Assembly: GCF_030867145.1 (NCBI RefSeq)
Contig: NC_134415.1
Coordinates: 19,694,417-19,758,416 of the forward strand
Origin: Opisthocomus hoazin
Lineage: Eukaryota > Chordata > Aves > Opisthocomiformes > Opisthocomidae
DNA length: 64,000 nucleotides
Direction of reading: 5' to 3'
Both the position numbers and the translations under genes were made by a program. Shown one piece after another: positions 36,204 to 46,554 of the stretch (position 1 is the first letter of the stretch; every line of letters begins with the position of its first letter). The notes beneath the pieces are model-generated. The model searched no databases and had not been told where the DNA came from. It was given only the letters and a program-made list of their open reading frames with translations.

Positions 36204-37438
36204 TGGAGCAGCTTATCCTGGAGGCCATCATCAAGCAAGTGGAAGAAAAGAAGGTTATCAGGAGTAGTCAGCATGGATTCACCAAGGGAAAATCATGCCT
36301 GACCAATCTGATAGCTTTCTACAATGACATGACTGGCTGGGTAGGTGAAGGGAGAGCCGTGAATGTTGTCTACCTCGACTTCAGCAAGGCTTTCGACACA
36401 GTCTGCCATGATCTGCTCCTAGGGAAGCTGAGGAAGTGTGGGCTGGATGAGTGGTCGGTGAGGTGGATTGAGAACTGGCTGAATGGCAGAACTCAGAGGG
36501 TTGTCATCAGCGGCGCTGAGTCTAGTGGGAGGTTGGTAACTAGTGGTGTTCCCCAGGGGTCAGTACTGGGCCCAGTCTTGTTCAACTTCTTCATCAATGA
36601 CCTGGATGAAGAGTTAGAATGTACCCTCAGCAAGTTTGTTGATGACACAAAACTGGGAGGAGTGGTAGACACACCGGAAGACTGTGCTGCCATTCAGCGT
36701 GACCTAGACAGGCTGGAAAGTTGGGCAGAGAGGAACCTGATGAGGTTCAACAAAGGCAAGTGCAGGGTCCTGCATCTGGAGAGGAACAACCCCATGCACC
36801 AGTACAGGCTTGGGGCGGACCTGCTGGAGAGCAGCTCTTTGGAGAGGGACCTGGGTGTCCTGGTGGACGACAGGTTGACCATGAGCCAGCAGTGTGCCCT
36901 GGCTGCCAAGAAAGCCAATCGGATCCTGGGGTGCATTAGGAAGAGTGTGGCCAGTAGGTCGAGGGAGGTTCTCCTTCCCCTCTACACTGCCCTGGTGAGG
37001 TCTCATCTGGAGTACTGTGTCCAGTTCTGGTCTCCCCAGTTCAAGAAAGATGAAGAGCTACTGGAGAGAGTCCAGCGGAGGGCTGCAAGGATGATAAGTG
37101 GACTGGAACATCTCTCCTGCGAGGAGAGGTTGAGGGAACTGGGCTTGTTCAGCCTGAAGAAGAGAAGGCTGCGAGGGGACCTTATAAATGCCTACAAATA
37201 TCTGAAGGGTGGGTGTCAGGAGGATGGGGCCAAGCTCTTTTCAGTGGTGCCCAGTGACAGGACAAGGGGCAATGGGCACAAACTGAGGCACAGGAAGTTC
37301 CGTCTGAACATGAGGAAGAACTTTTTCCCTCTGAGGGTGGCGGAGCACTGGAACAGGCTGTCCAGGGAGGTTGTGGAGTCTCCTTCTCTGGAGATATTCA
37401 AGACCCGCCTGGACAAGGTCCTGTGCAGCCTGCTGTAG
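36092..37438 (+). pseudogene. CR1 ORF2 reverse transcriptase and C-terminal domain (copy B), 448 open codons
   Basis: The reverse transcriptase palm is intact: YLDFSKAFD at 94-102, [11 protein letters not shown] at 151-161 and FVDD at 182-185. It is followed by the CR1 C-terminal domain ([34 protein letters not shown], ending [12 protein letters not shown]). As an isolated frame it lacks the endonuclease and start of ORF2, so it cannot be a complete transposition protein. Its conservation fits a fairly recent insertion or recent homogenisation with copy A. No host gene role is suggested. Confidence 0.9.
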
Positions 37439-37525
37439 GTGACCCTGCTTCGGCAGGGGGTTGGACTAGATGACCCACAGAGGTCCCTTCCAACCCCTAC
37501 TATTCTGTGATTCTGTGATTCTGTG

Positions 37526-38510
37526 ACCTGCTGGCCATGCTTCTTTTGATGCAGCCCAGGATATGGCTGGCCTTCTGGTCTGCGAGTGCACGCTGTCAGC
37601 TCATGTCCAGCTTCTCATCCACCAGCACTCCCAAGTCCTTCTCCACGGGACAGCTCTCAATCACTTCATCCCCCAGCCTTTACTGATATCGGGGTTTGCC
37701 CTGACCGGGTGTGGAAGCCTGCACTTGGCCTCGTTGAACCTCAAGAGGTTCACACAGGCCCATTTGTTGGGCTTGTCCGGGTCCCTCTGGATGTCATCCC
37801 ATCCCGCAGGTGTGTTGACCACACCATGCATCTTGGTGTAATCTGCAAACTTGGTGAGGATGCACTCGATCTTGCTGTCTGTGTCACTGATGAAGATATT
37901 AAACAGTACTGGTCCCAATACGGATCCCTGATGGATGCCACTTGTCACCAATCTCCATCTGGACACTGACCCATTGACCACTACCCTCTGGATGCGACCA
38001 TCCAACCAATTCCTCATTTACTGAACAGTCTGCCCATCAAATCCATATCTCTCCAACTTAAAGAGAAGGATGTTGTGGGGGACTGTGTCAAAGTCCAGAT
38101 AGACAACATTTGTAGCTCTTCCCTTCTCCACTGATGCAGTCACTCCATCACAGAAGGCTACTAGGTTGGTCAAGCAGGAATTGCCCTTGGTGAAGCCATG
38201 CTGGCTGTCTCGGATCACCTCTCTGTCCTCCACGTGCCTTAGCATAGCTGCTAGGAGGATCTGTTGCATAATCTTTCCAGGCACAGAGGTGAGTCTGACA
38301 GGTCGGTAGTTCCCAGGGTTCTACTTCCTACCGTTTTTAAAAATGGGTGTGATGCTTCCCTTTTTCCAGTTACTAGGGTCTTTGCCTCACTACCGTGACT
38401 TTTCAAATATCATGGAGAGAGGCTTGGCAACTACATCAGCCAGCTCCCTCAGGACTCTGGGACGCATCTTGTCAGGTGCCTTAGATTTCTGTATGTCTGG
38501 ATGCTGGGAG
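37526..38510 (-). mobile_element. Older CR1 'O', interrupted at its left end by copy B
   Basis: A minus-strand CR1 ORF2 fragment of about 1 kb, more decayed than A/B and of a subfamily like the element at 62.4 kb. On the minus strand it runs from a 'MRPRVLRELADVV'-like segment near 38,470, through the reverse transcriptase, to 'LGCIKRSMASR' at 37,526. There it stops inside ORF2, exactly at the terminal octamer of copy B. The missing ORF2 end and 3' UTR are not to the left of copy B. A short plus-strand piece that starts at the same ORF2 point lies at 27,664-27,751. The 5' boundary near 38,510 is approximate. Confidence 0.93.
37661..38284 (-). pseudogene. CR1 ORF2 reverse transcriptase remnant in element O
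   Basis: Two adjoining open frames cover the reverse transcriptase. The upstream one holds [17 protein letters not shown] and a damaged motif A reading [11 protein letters not shown]; the SKAF residues are deleted, leaving one aspartate-containing core. The downstream one holds a motif B of [15 protein letters not shown] and motif C reading FADYTK. The second catalytic aspartate of FADD is therefore tyrosine. A TAA and further changes separate the frames. These lesions make the copy catalytically dead. Confidence 0.85.
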
Positions 38511-38514
38511 TCAT

Positions 38515-41500
38515 TGTGGCTTAGAGAAGTGATTACGTCTTGGGGAGCAAATTGTTCTTATTGGGGTTTTTGGTTGCAGTGAGTGAGAAACAGGCAGTGT
38601 TCAACATCATTTGGAGGATGCAGAATATTACCTTCTCTCCCTCTATATATGCGTGTGCCCTGTGTATGGAGTAAACCAAACTCTCCTTCTATCTGCTTAT
38701 CACCCCCACCACCTACCTGGCTTCTGAGATAGTGTGTTTGCCACACCATCCCACAACTTTCCTAAATATCAGACAGCAATTCAGATCACCTTTACGTAGC
38801 TGCAGTGTGCTAAAGGCAAAACAAGTGGGAAAGCATACAATATGATGTCTGGATGTCCTCCTCATCACTTCTTATTGCCTGAGAAACCATCTTAGAGTAA
38901 AGCACACTGTAACACCAGTAACTCAGGTAATTATTTTTTATAAGGCTTGAGCACATGAATAAGATTACATTCCCCATGTTATAATACTGAAGTCAGTGAA
39001 GCTTTCACAGAAATCAGGTTTCTTGAGATGCATCAGTTTTGCAAGACTAGCTCTAGAAAGCAAAAATATGGATAGACATGGATATACTCAACTAGAAGGG
39101 ACCAGAAACTCTGGAGTAATATGAAATAAAACAACCTCCACCCTAGTAATCAGCTAGCCAGGTGTCACTACTATGCTCATAAAGAAAGAATATCTAAGAG
39201 AGAAAGAAACTCCAAAACAAAGCTGCTGGGCTGCTGCACGGTCTTTGCAAAGAAAGGGTTTTCTGACAGCTGGACTCCCTCTGACTTCATTTTGGGGTGT
39301 ATAATTGATGTAATAAGAATAATCTATTTGTTTACATTTTAGAGAAGTTTAACGAGTGGTACTGTCTTAGTAAAGACAGAAAAGCAAGCCACCAAACACC
39401 AAGCTGCTGCCAGGAGCAGCAGGGCACCCCAGGAAGAGGATTCTAGTAGTGAACGACAGAGTTGGTATTTTGACTTGTTCAGGGATAAAATTACTCTCGA
39501 CTTATGCTTCCATTCCTGTCAGGTCATCTGAGTTATTCTGCATTGGCAGTCATGTAAGTGATAGGAAGTTGGAATTCAAAGTCACATTTTTGGAATATTC
39601 CTCCTGTATTAAATTCTGAACAGCCTCATGCTTGTGAACGGCCTTACTCAAGCTTACTCCAGTGGTACAGGCAACTAGCACAAATTGTCCCCTTTGCTAG
39701 TGTAGTACGTTTTGTTTGAGGTTCTCAAAGAGCTCTGCAAAGCTTAGAAAGTTTCACAACTTTAAGTATTACCCTTCTTAATGCCTGAGAAAGCTAGGAG
39801 GAAGAAAATGTAAGCGAACGTACTTAGAGGTATCCACTGTTTTTGATTACAGTATTATTCTTATATATCAAACAGACAGAGCTGAGCTTGGCTACTCTTC
39901 CCTGTTTCAGGATCACTAGGAGACCTCAGCACATGCCCAATGCTGCATGCTGCATGCTGCAGTCCTTGCGTGCCCAGTCTGTGATGCACACAAACTTGTT
40001 GTTCTGAGGTGCTGAGTCCTTAATCATATCAATGGGATTCAAGAGCACTCAGGCTGCTACTCAAACAGATGAAGGAGTCTTTTGTAACCACTTCAAGGTG
40101 GTACCACGGAGTTCATTGCTCTTGCTTTTGTGGTTAAGATTTCCTGAAGGGAAAAATTGAGAGCTTGTGGAGTCAACATAGCAAGCTGGAAACACACAGG
40201 TTTAACCTGAGTACTAGTAACACATGAAGTAATACTGATCCCTGCATGTATGATTCTAATCGAACTGCTGGAAAACTGACAGTGAGACAGAAGCTGATCT
40301 CAAACCCAAGGCACAGGGCCCGCTGCGGGTGCTTTGGTGTGGGTGACTACAACACGCTGTTGAATGAGAAATGTTTCCAGGACTGCTGCAACATCTGTGC
40401 TTTGTTCAACAGATCTCTTCATTCCTCCAGTCTACTTGGGCTCTGCCCTTGCTCCCCATTCCTGGCCCTACCTGAAAAATTACTTATTGGCCAGCTGATT
40501 TTGTGATCAGCTATTTACTTTAGTGATGACATCTCATTTTCATACCCTCATGACTGACTTTTGAATCTGTTTTATGGCTAATTAGCATTATCCTTTACCC
40601 TCCATGTACTGGAAAATCCTAGTATTCTGGCAGTTTTTATTGATGCACTACCTTTGGGCACCATAATCATCATTTTACAGTCCTGGTCATCACATCTTTC
40701 TTTTTTTTTTAGTAAAAATCCCTGATATAGTTCCTAGTCTGTTTTATTCAAGGACATGTTCTCATTACAAGACTAATTTGAATACTCTTAAGATAAGAAT
40801 TATACTTTTTTTAAGGACTCAGGGAGAAATTACCATCCACACCTCATGCTTTTCTGATATTCAGATCTTGCTGTGTCCATGGATTTTATGTGCTCTTATA
40901 CCCACAGATCTTGTTAAGTTGTAGAGCCTGAGTACGTGTGCTCGAGCCACTTTATAGATGAAGTTTCATATCAATCTGGACTTAGTTTGGATGGGCTTTC
41001 TTTTTTTTTTAACTTTTATTTGTGTATTGATTTGCTCCTTTGCCTCATCCGTGAATGGTCACCATCTTCTGTTATTCTGTTTATATGTAAAAATGTATTT
41101 TAATTTCTTGATGGTAGAAAGACATTTGCTATATGTGAGTTTGCTTTCACTAAATGATGCCAAACCACTAGTATTAGGAAGAGGTTAAGTGGAAGTCGAA
41201 CTAACTGATGCAGAACAACATTGCTTAGGGCGATATTGTTATAGCTTGAGTAAATTTGTATCTTCATACAGTCACGATGCCCACTGACACTGAAACCGTT
41301 TGCAAGGAGCTAACTGAAAATTTCTTATTCTGCCTTCAAACTGTGCTGGTATTGCCAGAACTGTTTGCGTTCTCTGGCCATCTAACTGAATTTGTCAAGT
41401 TCAGATAAAAAGTCTTGCAGTCATTTTTGCTGTGTTATGGCCACACAATATTTGCCTTGTCTAACATTCTGCTGTCTAAGGCTGGGCAGTGAAAGTGAAT

Positions 41501-42060
41501 CAACTGGGTATTTTGTAGATATGGTGGATTCATAAGATTTTATAATTTGATGCTAAATGGGTTCTCTCTTTGCCCATTTGATACATACTGGGTTACTTGT
41601 TGGTATAAGTGTCTTATCTCAGGTGGTAGCTACTAACAATTAGCCTTCTCCTGGCTGAGATCATTGACTTTGGAAACAGAGCAATACAATTCACTGAGCA
41701 GGAGGAAAATGAGTTTGCTGACAGACATTTTTGATTGTGATAACCACAGACCAGATGGATATGCCCCAGTCCAACTGCATGGTAATTTGCTTCTGGCCTG
41801 ATAGCTTGCTGAGTTTTTCAAATGTCAGAGAAAACCAGAGAATAAAGCTGTGTTAATCTCAAAAAGCATGAAGTTCTTGGAATTGTTAACATTGCTGCTG
41901 CTGTGTGCTGTTAGGGAGGCAGATACAGGTGCACATTTATGACTTATGCCATGAACTCTCATCACAATCAATCTGCATCTCTTACAGCAAGAGATCTAAT
42001 GCCACTCTTAGGAGTTTCTGCATGACTGCGGAAGATTAGATCACCTCTTCCTTGACAAAT
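38515..42060. other. Non-coding DNA; no gene recognised
   Basis: Single-copy-like DNA without recognised exons. Contains a small TGCATGC repeat at 39,940-39,961. Open frames are under 90 codons and match no family I know. Confidence 0.45.
39940..39961 (+). repeat. Short (TGCATGC)n repeat
   Basis: Three successive GCTGCAT units ('tgctgcatgctgcatgctgc') form a 7-bp tandem repeat. No evident function. Confidence 0.75.
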
Positions 42061-42425
42061 GGTGCTCTGAAGACATGTGACAGGAGATACTGCTGGTGCA
42101 ATGCCAAGAGTAAGTGCTTCTCCATGATCAGAATTTCCCCATGCAACAGACTGTGGAACTCCTTGCCAAAGAGTTTTGCAGGTACAAGAAATTTACAAGG
42201 GCTTAATGGAAGATGGGAGAGGAACTTGGTAGAGATATTAATTTGTGGTTGCTAAATAAACTACAAAATTCTCAAGAAATCCATGGAGAAGTATTAGAGT
42301 AGAAAGTATCATCCTTGCTTGTCCAGGTCTCACTTTTCCTAGATTTCCACTAGTCACCACTGTTGAATACAGAAAGCTGGACTAAATGAGCTCTGAAGAC
42401 AGGATATAGTCCTATGTTTCTTCTA
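42060..42425 (+). mobile_element. Ancient L3/CR1-L-like LINE 3' fragment
   Basis: 'actgtggaactccttgccaa' near 42,149, followed by 'ggcttaatggaagatgggag' and 'ttaatttgtggttgct', follows the conserved 3' order of old L3/CR1-L elements (the protein NRLWNSLP segment, then a 3' UTR). Farther on, 'gctggactaaatgagctctg' and 'gtcctatgtttctt' match the typical ending that reads like '...ctgggctagatggaccattgg...cttatgttctt'. Frames are broken throughout. Boundaries are approximate, and the family name rests on remembered consensus features only. Confidence 0.55.
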
Positions 42426-42429
42426 GCTC

Positions 42430-45130
42430 TCACCATGTCCCGTCCAGCTCAATACTCCACTCTTTCCCCATCCAGTCTACATTTTAGGACTCTGCAACTT
42501 TTCCAGTAAAGGAACTTCCTAAGACAGCCACTGTATTTGGCTTTTCCTGTAACCTGTAATGTTTAATTGCAGCTGTTCCAAGCACCACACAAGAAGAGCC
42601 TTGATTGTCCATCAGGACACTTCATATGAATATTCTATCACGCTTTGTTTAGCGGGGGAACCTTTCATATCAACATGCCATTGTTTTGGGTGTTATCAAT
42701 CCATGTACTCTCTTGTCTTCCACCATTTTTTTGCCATTTGTTTTGGGAATTCTCTAAGAACTTGCTACTTGACAAATTGAACACCAAACACCATTATTTT
42801 TCCCACAATTATGGTTTCCAAATTTTGTCTTGAATCTGTCAATAACTCATATTTTTAAACGCTTTTGAGAAAATAAATTACCTGTAATAAATTATTCTGT
42901 CATTAAAATACATTTGATAGTTTTGACACTTGTGACTCACTGACCTTCGTTCACATTGCAAACACTGTGCTGGACATGTAATGACTAGAAATTAATATTT
43001 GAGACAGACTTTGTACAGGCGTGTAGGATTACATATGTTGCATATCAAGTTTGAGGCACACCATCAAGTTACAAGAGGCTTAACATTGGTATAATCAATG
43101 GTCTTAAGAATCCGTTACTGGGTGAACCCGCAGAAGTGACTGGGTGAGCTAGATGCTATAGATATATAGAGTCTGATAGTTTTATTTATCTGGACAAACA
43201 TTTCTACTGAAGGTGACTGTTTTATATCAAAACAATTCTCAGCATGAGTAAGAAGGCAGACTGATGTCACTGTCCTGGCCTGGAATGTACAGTCATAACA
43301 TTAGTGAATATGTGGATCATGCAAGTAATCACACTGATGTCAGTAGCTCTTCAAAATGAAGAAGGTTGAACAGATCAGTTCTTAGACTCATAACAGCCTC
43401 CCAATGTGCTGCTCACATCCTCTGTACTTAAAACATCATCTTTGCATGTGGCCTGCTGGGTCCATCAAAGTAGTGAGTTGAAGCAAATATAGATGAAGCC
43501 AAAGGGCTAGAAGAGAGAATACTGAGAAAAAAAGCATTTGAAGACATGAGAGGAGGTTAGCTCTACGTCCTGAAGAGTTCATGCTAACGTTATGAGTCCC
43601 ACCTCTTGTAAAGGGTTTGTGGTCTACAGTTGCCTTTGCAACATACTGACTAGCACATTGAGCATGTTCTGAGAAATCAGACTGTGGCTGTACAGTGCCT
43701 CTCCTGTCATCTCCAGACTGGGCCTTCACACTCATACACATACTCATATCTGCCTTGATTTTCACACATGCGTAGCAATTCTGCTGCTTACACAACCTTT
43801 TATTTATAAAGGCTTGTTGCTGAGCCATGTGTTTGGGTGCAGAGGCTCACTAAAAAATATCCTGCATGAAGTGCATGTTCCAACATTTGGAGGAGGTGTA
43901 GGGAAAAGTGCAGCTGCGATGTTGGGGAAGCAGGATTTGTGGTAGCTTGAGTTGTTAACTCTAAATCTGTATACACCATTTTTGTTTCTTATTTATATAA
44001 CTTATACATAAAGCAATACATTCAGTTTTCCACTAACATGGAAAAAAAAGGAAAGGGAAAAAATCTATACATGAGATGGCACAGGAAAGACAGGAAGAAA
44101 GAAAATTAAAATAATAAATTATAGATGTGATTGGGCTTTGTAAAACACTTTGTATTTAGTTTGCTTTTGGAAGGTAGAAATCATTGCCCTGAACCAATAT
44201 ATAACAGGTAGCAAGGATCACATCTGCTTTAAATTCTAATTAAAATTTAAAACACCACCTGAGATACATGTTCTCTGTAACCAGCTGGTTGTGGTGTGTT
44301 GAGAGCTCTCTGGTGAGATGAAAGATGTAAGGATCTAAGGAAGTTCATCTGAGTTATACCACCACCAGCTTGTCCTATCAGTCAGTCTTTGGTATTATCA
44401 ATTATTTGTGTGGAGGTACCACATTAAGGCCTTAATTTTGATAGGAACTCAGTGAATATTACTGATTACATGAGATAATCCTTGTCTCACAGAGTTTACA
44501 ATTTGAATGCGCAGATAGAAAATAAATGGGAGAGGAAATGAACACAAAGACTTAAAATGAGCTGATGCAATTATATCTTCCATGCTAGTCAGAGAAATAT
44601 GAATGGAATATAGAATTTTAAATTCATAGTCCTATGCCTCAGGTATAAGACAACACAACACGTGTTGATGCACAGTGCTTGCTCATGATACTCTTGTGAA
44701 AGTGTTTTCAGGAGCAGTGATGACTTGAAACACCATAGAGAAAACCCCAAGAATGCTCCCTGTCTGCCTCTGAGAAGCTTCAGAGTTACCTCCGTTTTGC
44801 ATGCGCATAAACTGTTTATCTCAGTGCTGATTTTTGTTCATGTCTAGGATCATCTAGGTTGAAGCAGGGAGATTTACATGGCTTATGCAGTAACAGAGAT
44901 AGATGATAAGGCTTATGCTCCACAAAAAAAGGCTAGTATTAAACAGCATGTGTTGAAAATAAACATTTTAAAATCAGCATGTTAAGATAATTCCTACAAG
45001 AGTAGTAAATAAGCTATGGAGTTTTGTAAACTGCTAATGTTAATGTCTAATATCTCTTAAAAAAGGAAAAAAAAATAAATTGCTGGAGGGCTGCCATTTG
45101 TATAATTTATACATGTTAAAAGAAAAAAAG
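42430..45130. other. Non-coding DNA; no gene recognised
   Basis: No recognised exon or repeat. The longest open frame (130 codons, minus strand, 43,436-43,828) has no domain I recognise and includes a single hydrophobic stretch near its C-terminus. I treat it as a chance frame. Several A-rich tracts lie near 44,040-44,110. Confidence 0.45.
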
Positions 45131-45132
45131 TA

Positions 45133-45500
45133 GATACACCAGTGAACAGTAGACCACTTAGGCTGATTCAGTGATGTATAAGTTAGTGGAACAATTAATT
45201 TGGGACTTTACTAATGAAGCATTAGAAAGTAAGAATATAAATAATATCAGGCAACTTTGTTTTGTGGAAATTAGGCCTTGTCAAACAAACCTTTTATCTT
45301 TTATGTCAAGATTACAAGTCAGGTTAATAAAAACAACTTTTCTGGCACAGTGGATTTGTTGGATTTCTCCAGGGAATTTGATTTAATACCACATGGCATG
45401 ATGAGAGAAAAAAAAAAATATGGAATGAACAAGGAACACTTTAAGTGGATTAAAATTCTCTCTCTAAAACAGCTGAAAATGCAATAGTTAATAGAGATTA
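45133..45500 (+). mobile_element. Ancient CR1 fragment, reverse-transcriptase region
   Basis: Read on the plus strand, the order matches old CR1 (CR1-X-like) ORF2: 'cagtagaccacttaggctg' (RPL..LI), then a decayed helper region, then 'cttgtcaaacaaacctttta' (CQTNLLSF). Next comes a frame reading GTVDLLDFSREFDLIPHGMM, equivalent to [19 protein letters not shown], and then KYGMNKEHFKWIKILS, equivalent to the WI.NWL segment. Motif A keeps its aspartate by chance, but multiple stops and indels show a dead element. It is probably the 5' part of the same old insertion as 46,130-46,550. Confidence 0.7.
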
Positions 45501-46129
45501 TCAGCAAGCAAAATTGTCACTAGTAAGATTATTTATAGGTGCAACTCTACTCCTTTCGGTTGGTTGTTTGGTATATCTTCTTGGTAAAATTCACCAGTGG
45601 TGCAGAGCCCTCAGAATGACAAAATTCTGAAAATGCTCTTGAATTTCATAACTTCTCTGAATTATTCTGACATGATACAGAAGGAGAGATTTAATTAAAT
45701 TAAAAAAAAATTAACAATTCAGGTGCCATTTTAAATGTCCTAAGGAGCTGGATTCAGCTGCCTGGGACTGGTAGATATGACACAGCACATACGAGAAACT
45801 CAAATCTTATAGAAGAGGAGCTGGGGCCATATGGGATGTCTCCTAGCAATCTCCACAGGACTACACACCCATGTTTAGGCAAGCAAAACTTACCACAACT
45901 AATGTCTGTCAGCTAGAAGTTTCTTTCCCCAGCCACTGCTTCTACTTACATCTTCTGATACAGCACTTGCAATCCAACAGGAGGAGGTCACTAGCACCTA
46001 GGAATGCCTGACTCTTAAAATTTTCATTGCATCCCGTGTTAAGTTTACTACTTGCTAGAAGAAGAATACCCAGTGTTTGCCAGCCCCTTTGAAATCACTT
46101 TTAGCTACACAACATTTACATTTGATGAA

Positions 46130-46550
46130 AAACCAAAAAAAAAGACTGGAAAAAGTCTTTCCATGTGACCTTCAAGATATTTAATCTATTCAGTTTATCG
46201 AAGAGAAGATTGAAGGATTACCTGATTATTTTGTAAAAGTCCTTAGACATGGAAAACTATGATAATTAGAAGATTTGCTGTCTTGCAGACAGAGATATAA
46301 CGAAATTCATTTTGCTGGAACTCAGACAAATTCAAGCTTGAAATAAAACGCATTTTTGAACACTAAGGTTAATTAAACATTGGAAGAATTTCCATGAAGG
46401 AGATAATAGATTTGCTATTGCTTAGAGTCTTTTAGGAAAAAACTAGTTTTTGTCACCCTTTAGTCCAGTCTTTAGGAAAAAAATGCCACGGCCTCTTTAT
46501 GAAAGTTTTCATACTAGATGATCATAGTGGTCCTTTCTGACTAGAGAGCA
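46130..46550 (+). mobile_element. Ancient CR1 fragment, end of ORF2 and 3' UTR
   Basis: Contains 'attcagtttatcgaagagaa', 'gattgaaggattacctgatt', 'aaattcaagcttgaaataaa', and 'ttaattaaacattggaagaa' (NHWKK-like). It ends in a 3' UTR 'actagatgatcatagtggtc' then 'ctttctgactagag'. This is the ending typical of old CR1-X and reptile-type CR1 elements. Same strand and right order relative to the fragment at 45.13-45.50 kb, about 630 bases downstream, so both likely belong to one insertion with a decayed middle. Confidence 0.75.
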
Positions 46551-46554
46551 CACA

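Larger units (their letters stand above)
34963..37525 (+). mobile_element. CR1 copy B: long, 5'-truncated CR1 retrotransposon, right arm of a 2.5-kb inverted repeat
   Basis: A plus-strand CR1 of about 2.56 kb ending in three ATTCTGTG octamers, preceded by the 3' UTR ('gaccctgcttcggcaggggg', 'tggactagatgacccacaga'). It carries the same ORF2 portion and the same two frameshifts as copy A. It extends about 24 bases farther 5' ('ggtgacattatggtgggtg'). Its 3' end directly joins an older minus-strand CR1 (O), as if it had inserted into it, yet the matching other half of O is not on its left. A half-match lies instead next to the 5' end of copy A. Identity with A is near perfect over 35,023-36,913 and falls to about 94% over the last 600 bases. 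Confidence 0.97.

Noticed and set aside
43436..43828. 130-codon minus-strand open frame with a hydrophobic stretch
   Set aside because: No recognisable family, no supporting splice or promoter context, and a length that chance can give in a 64-kb window.
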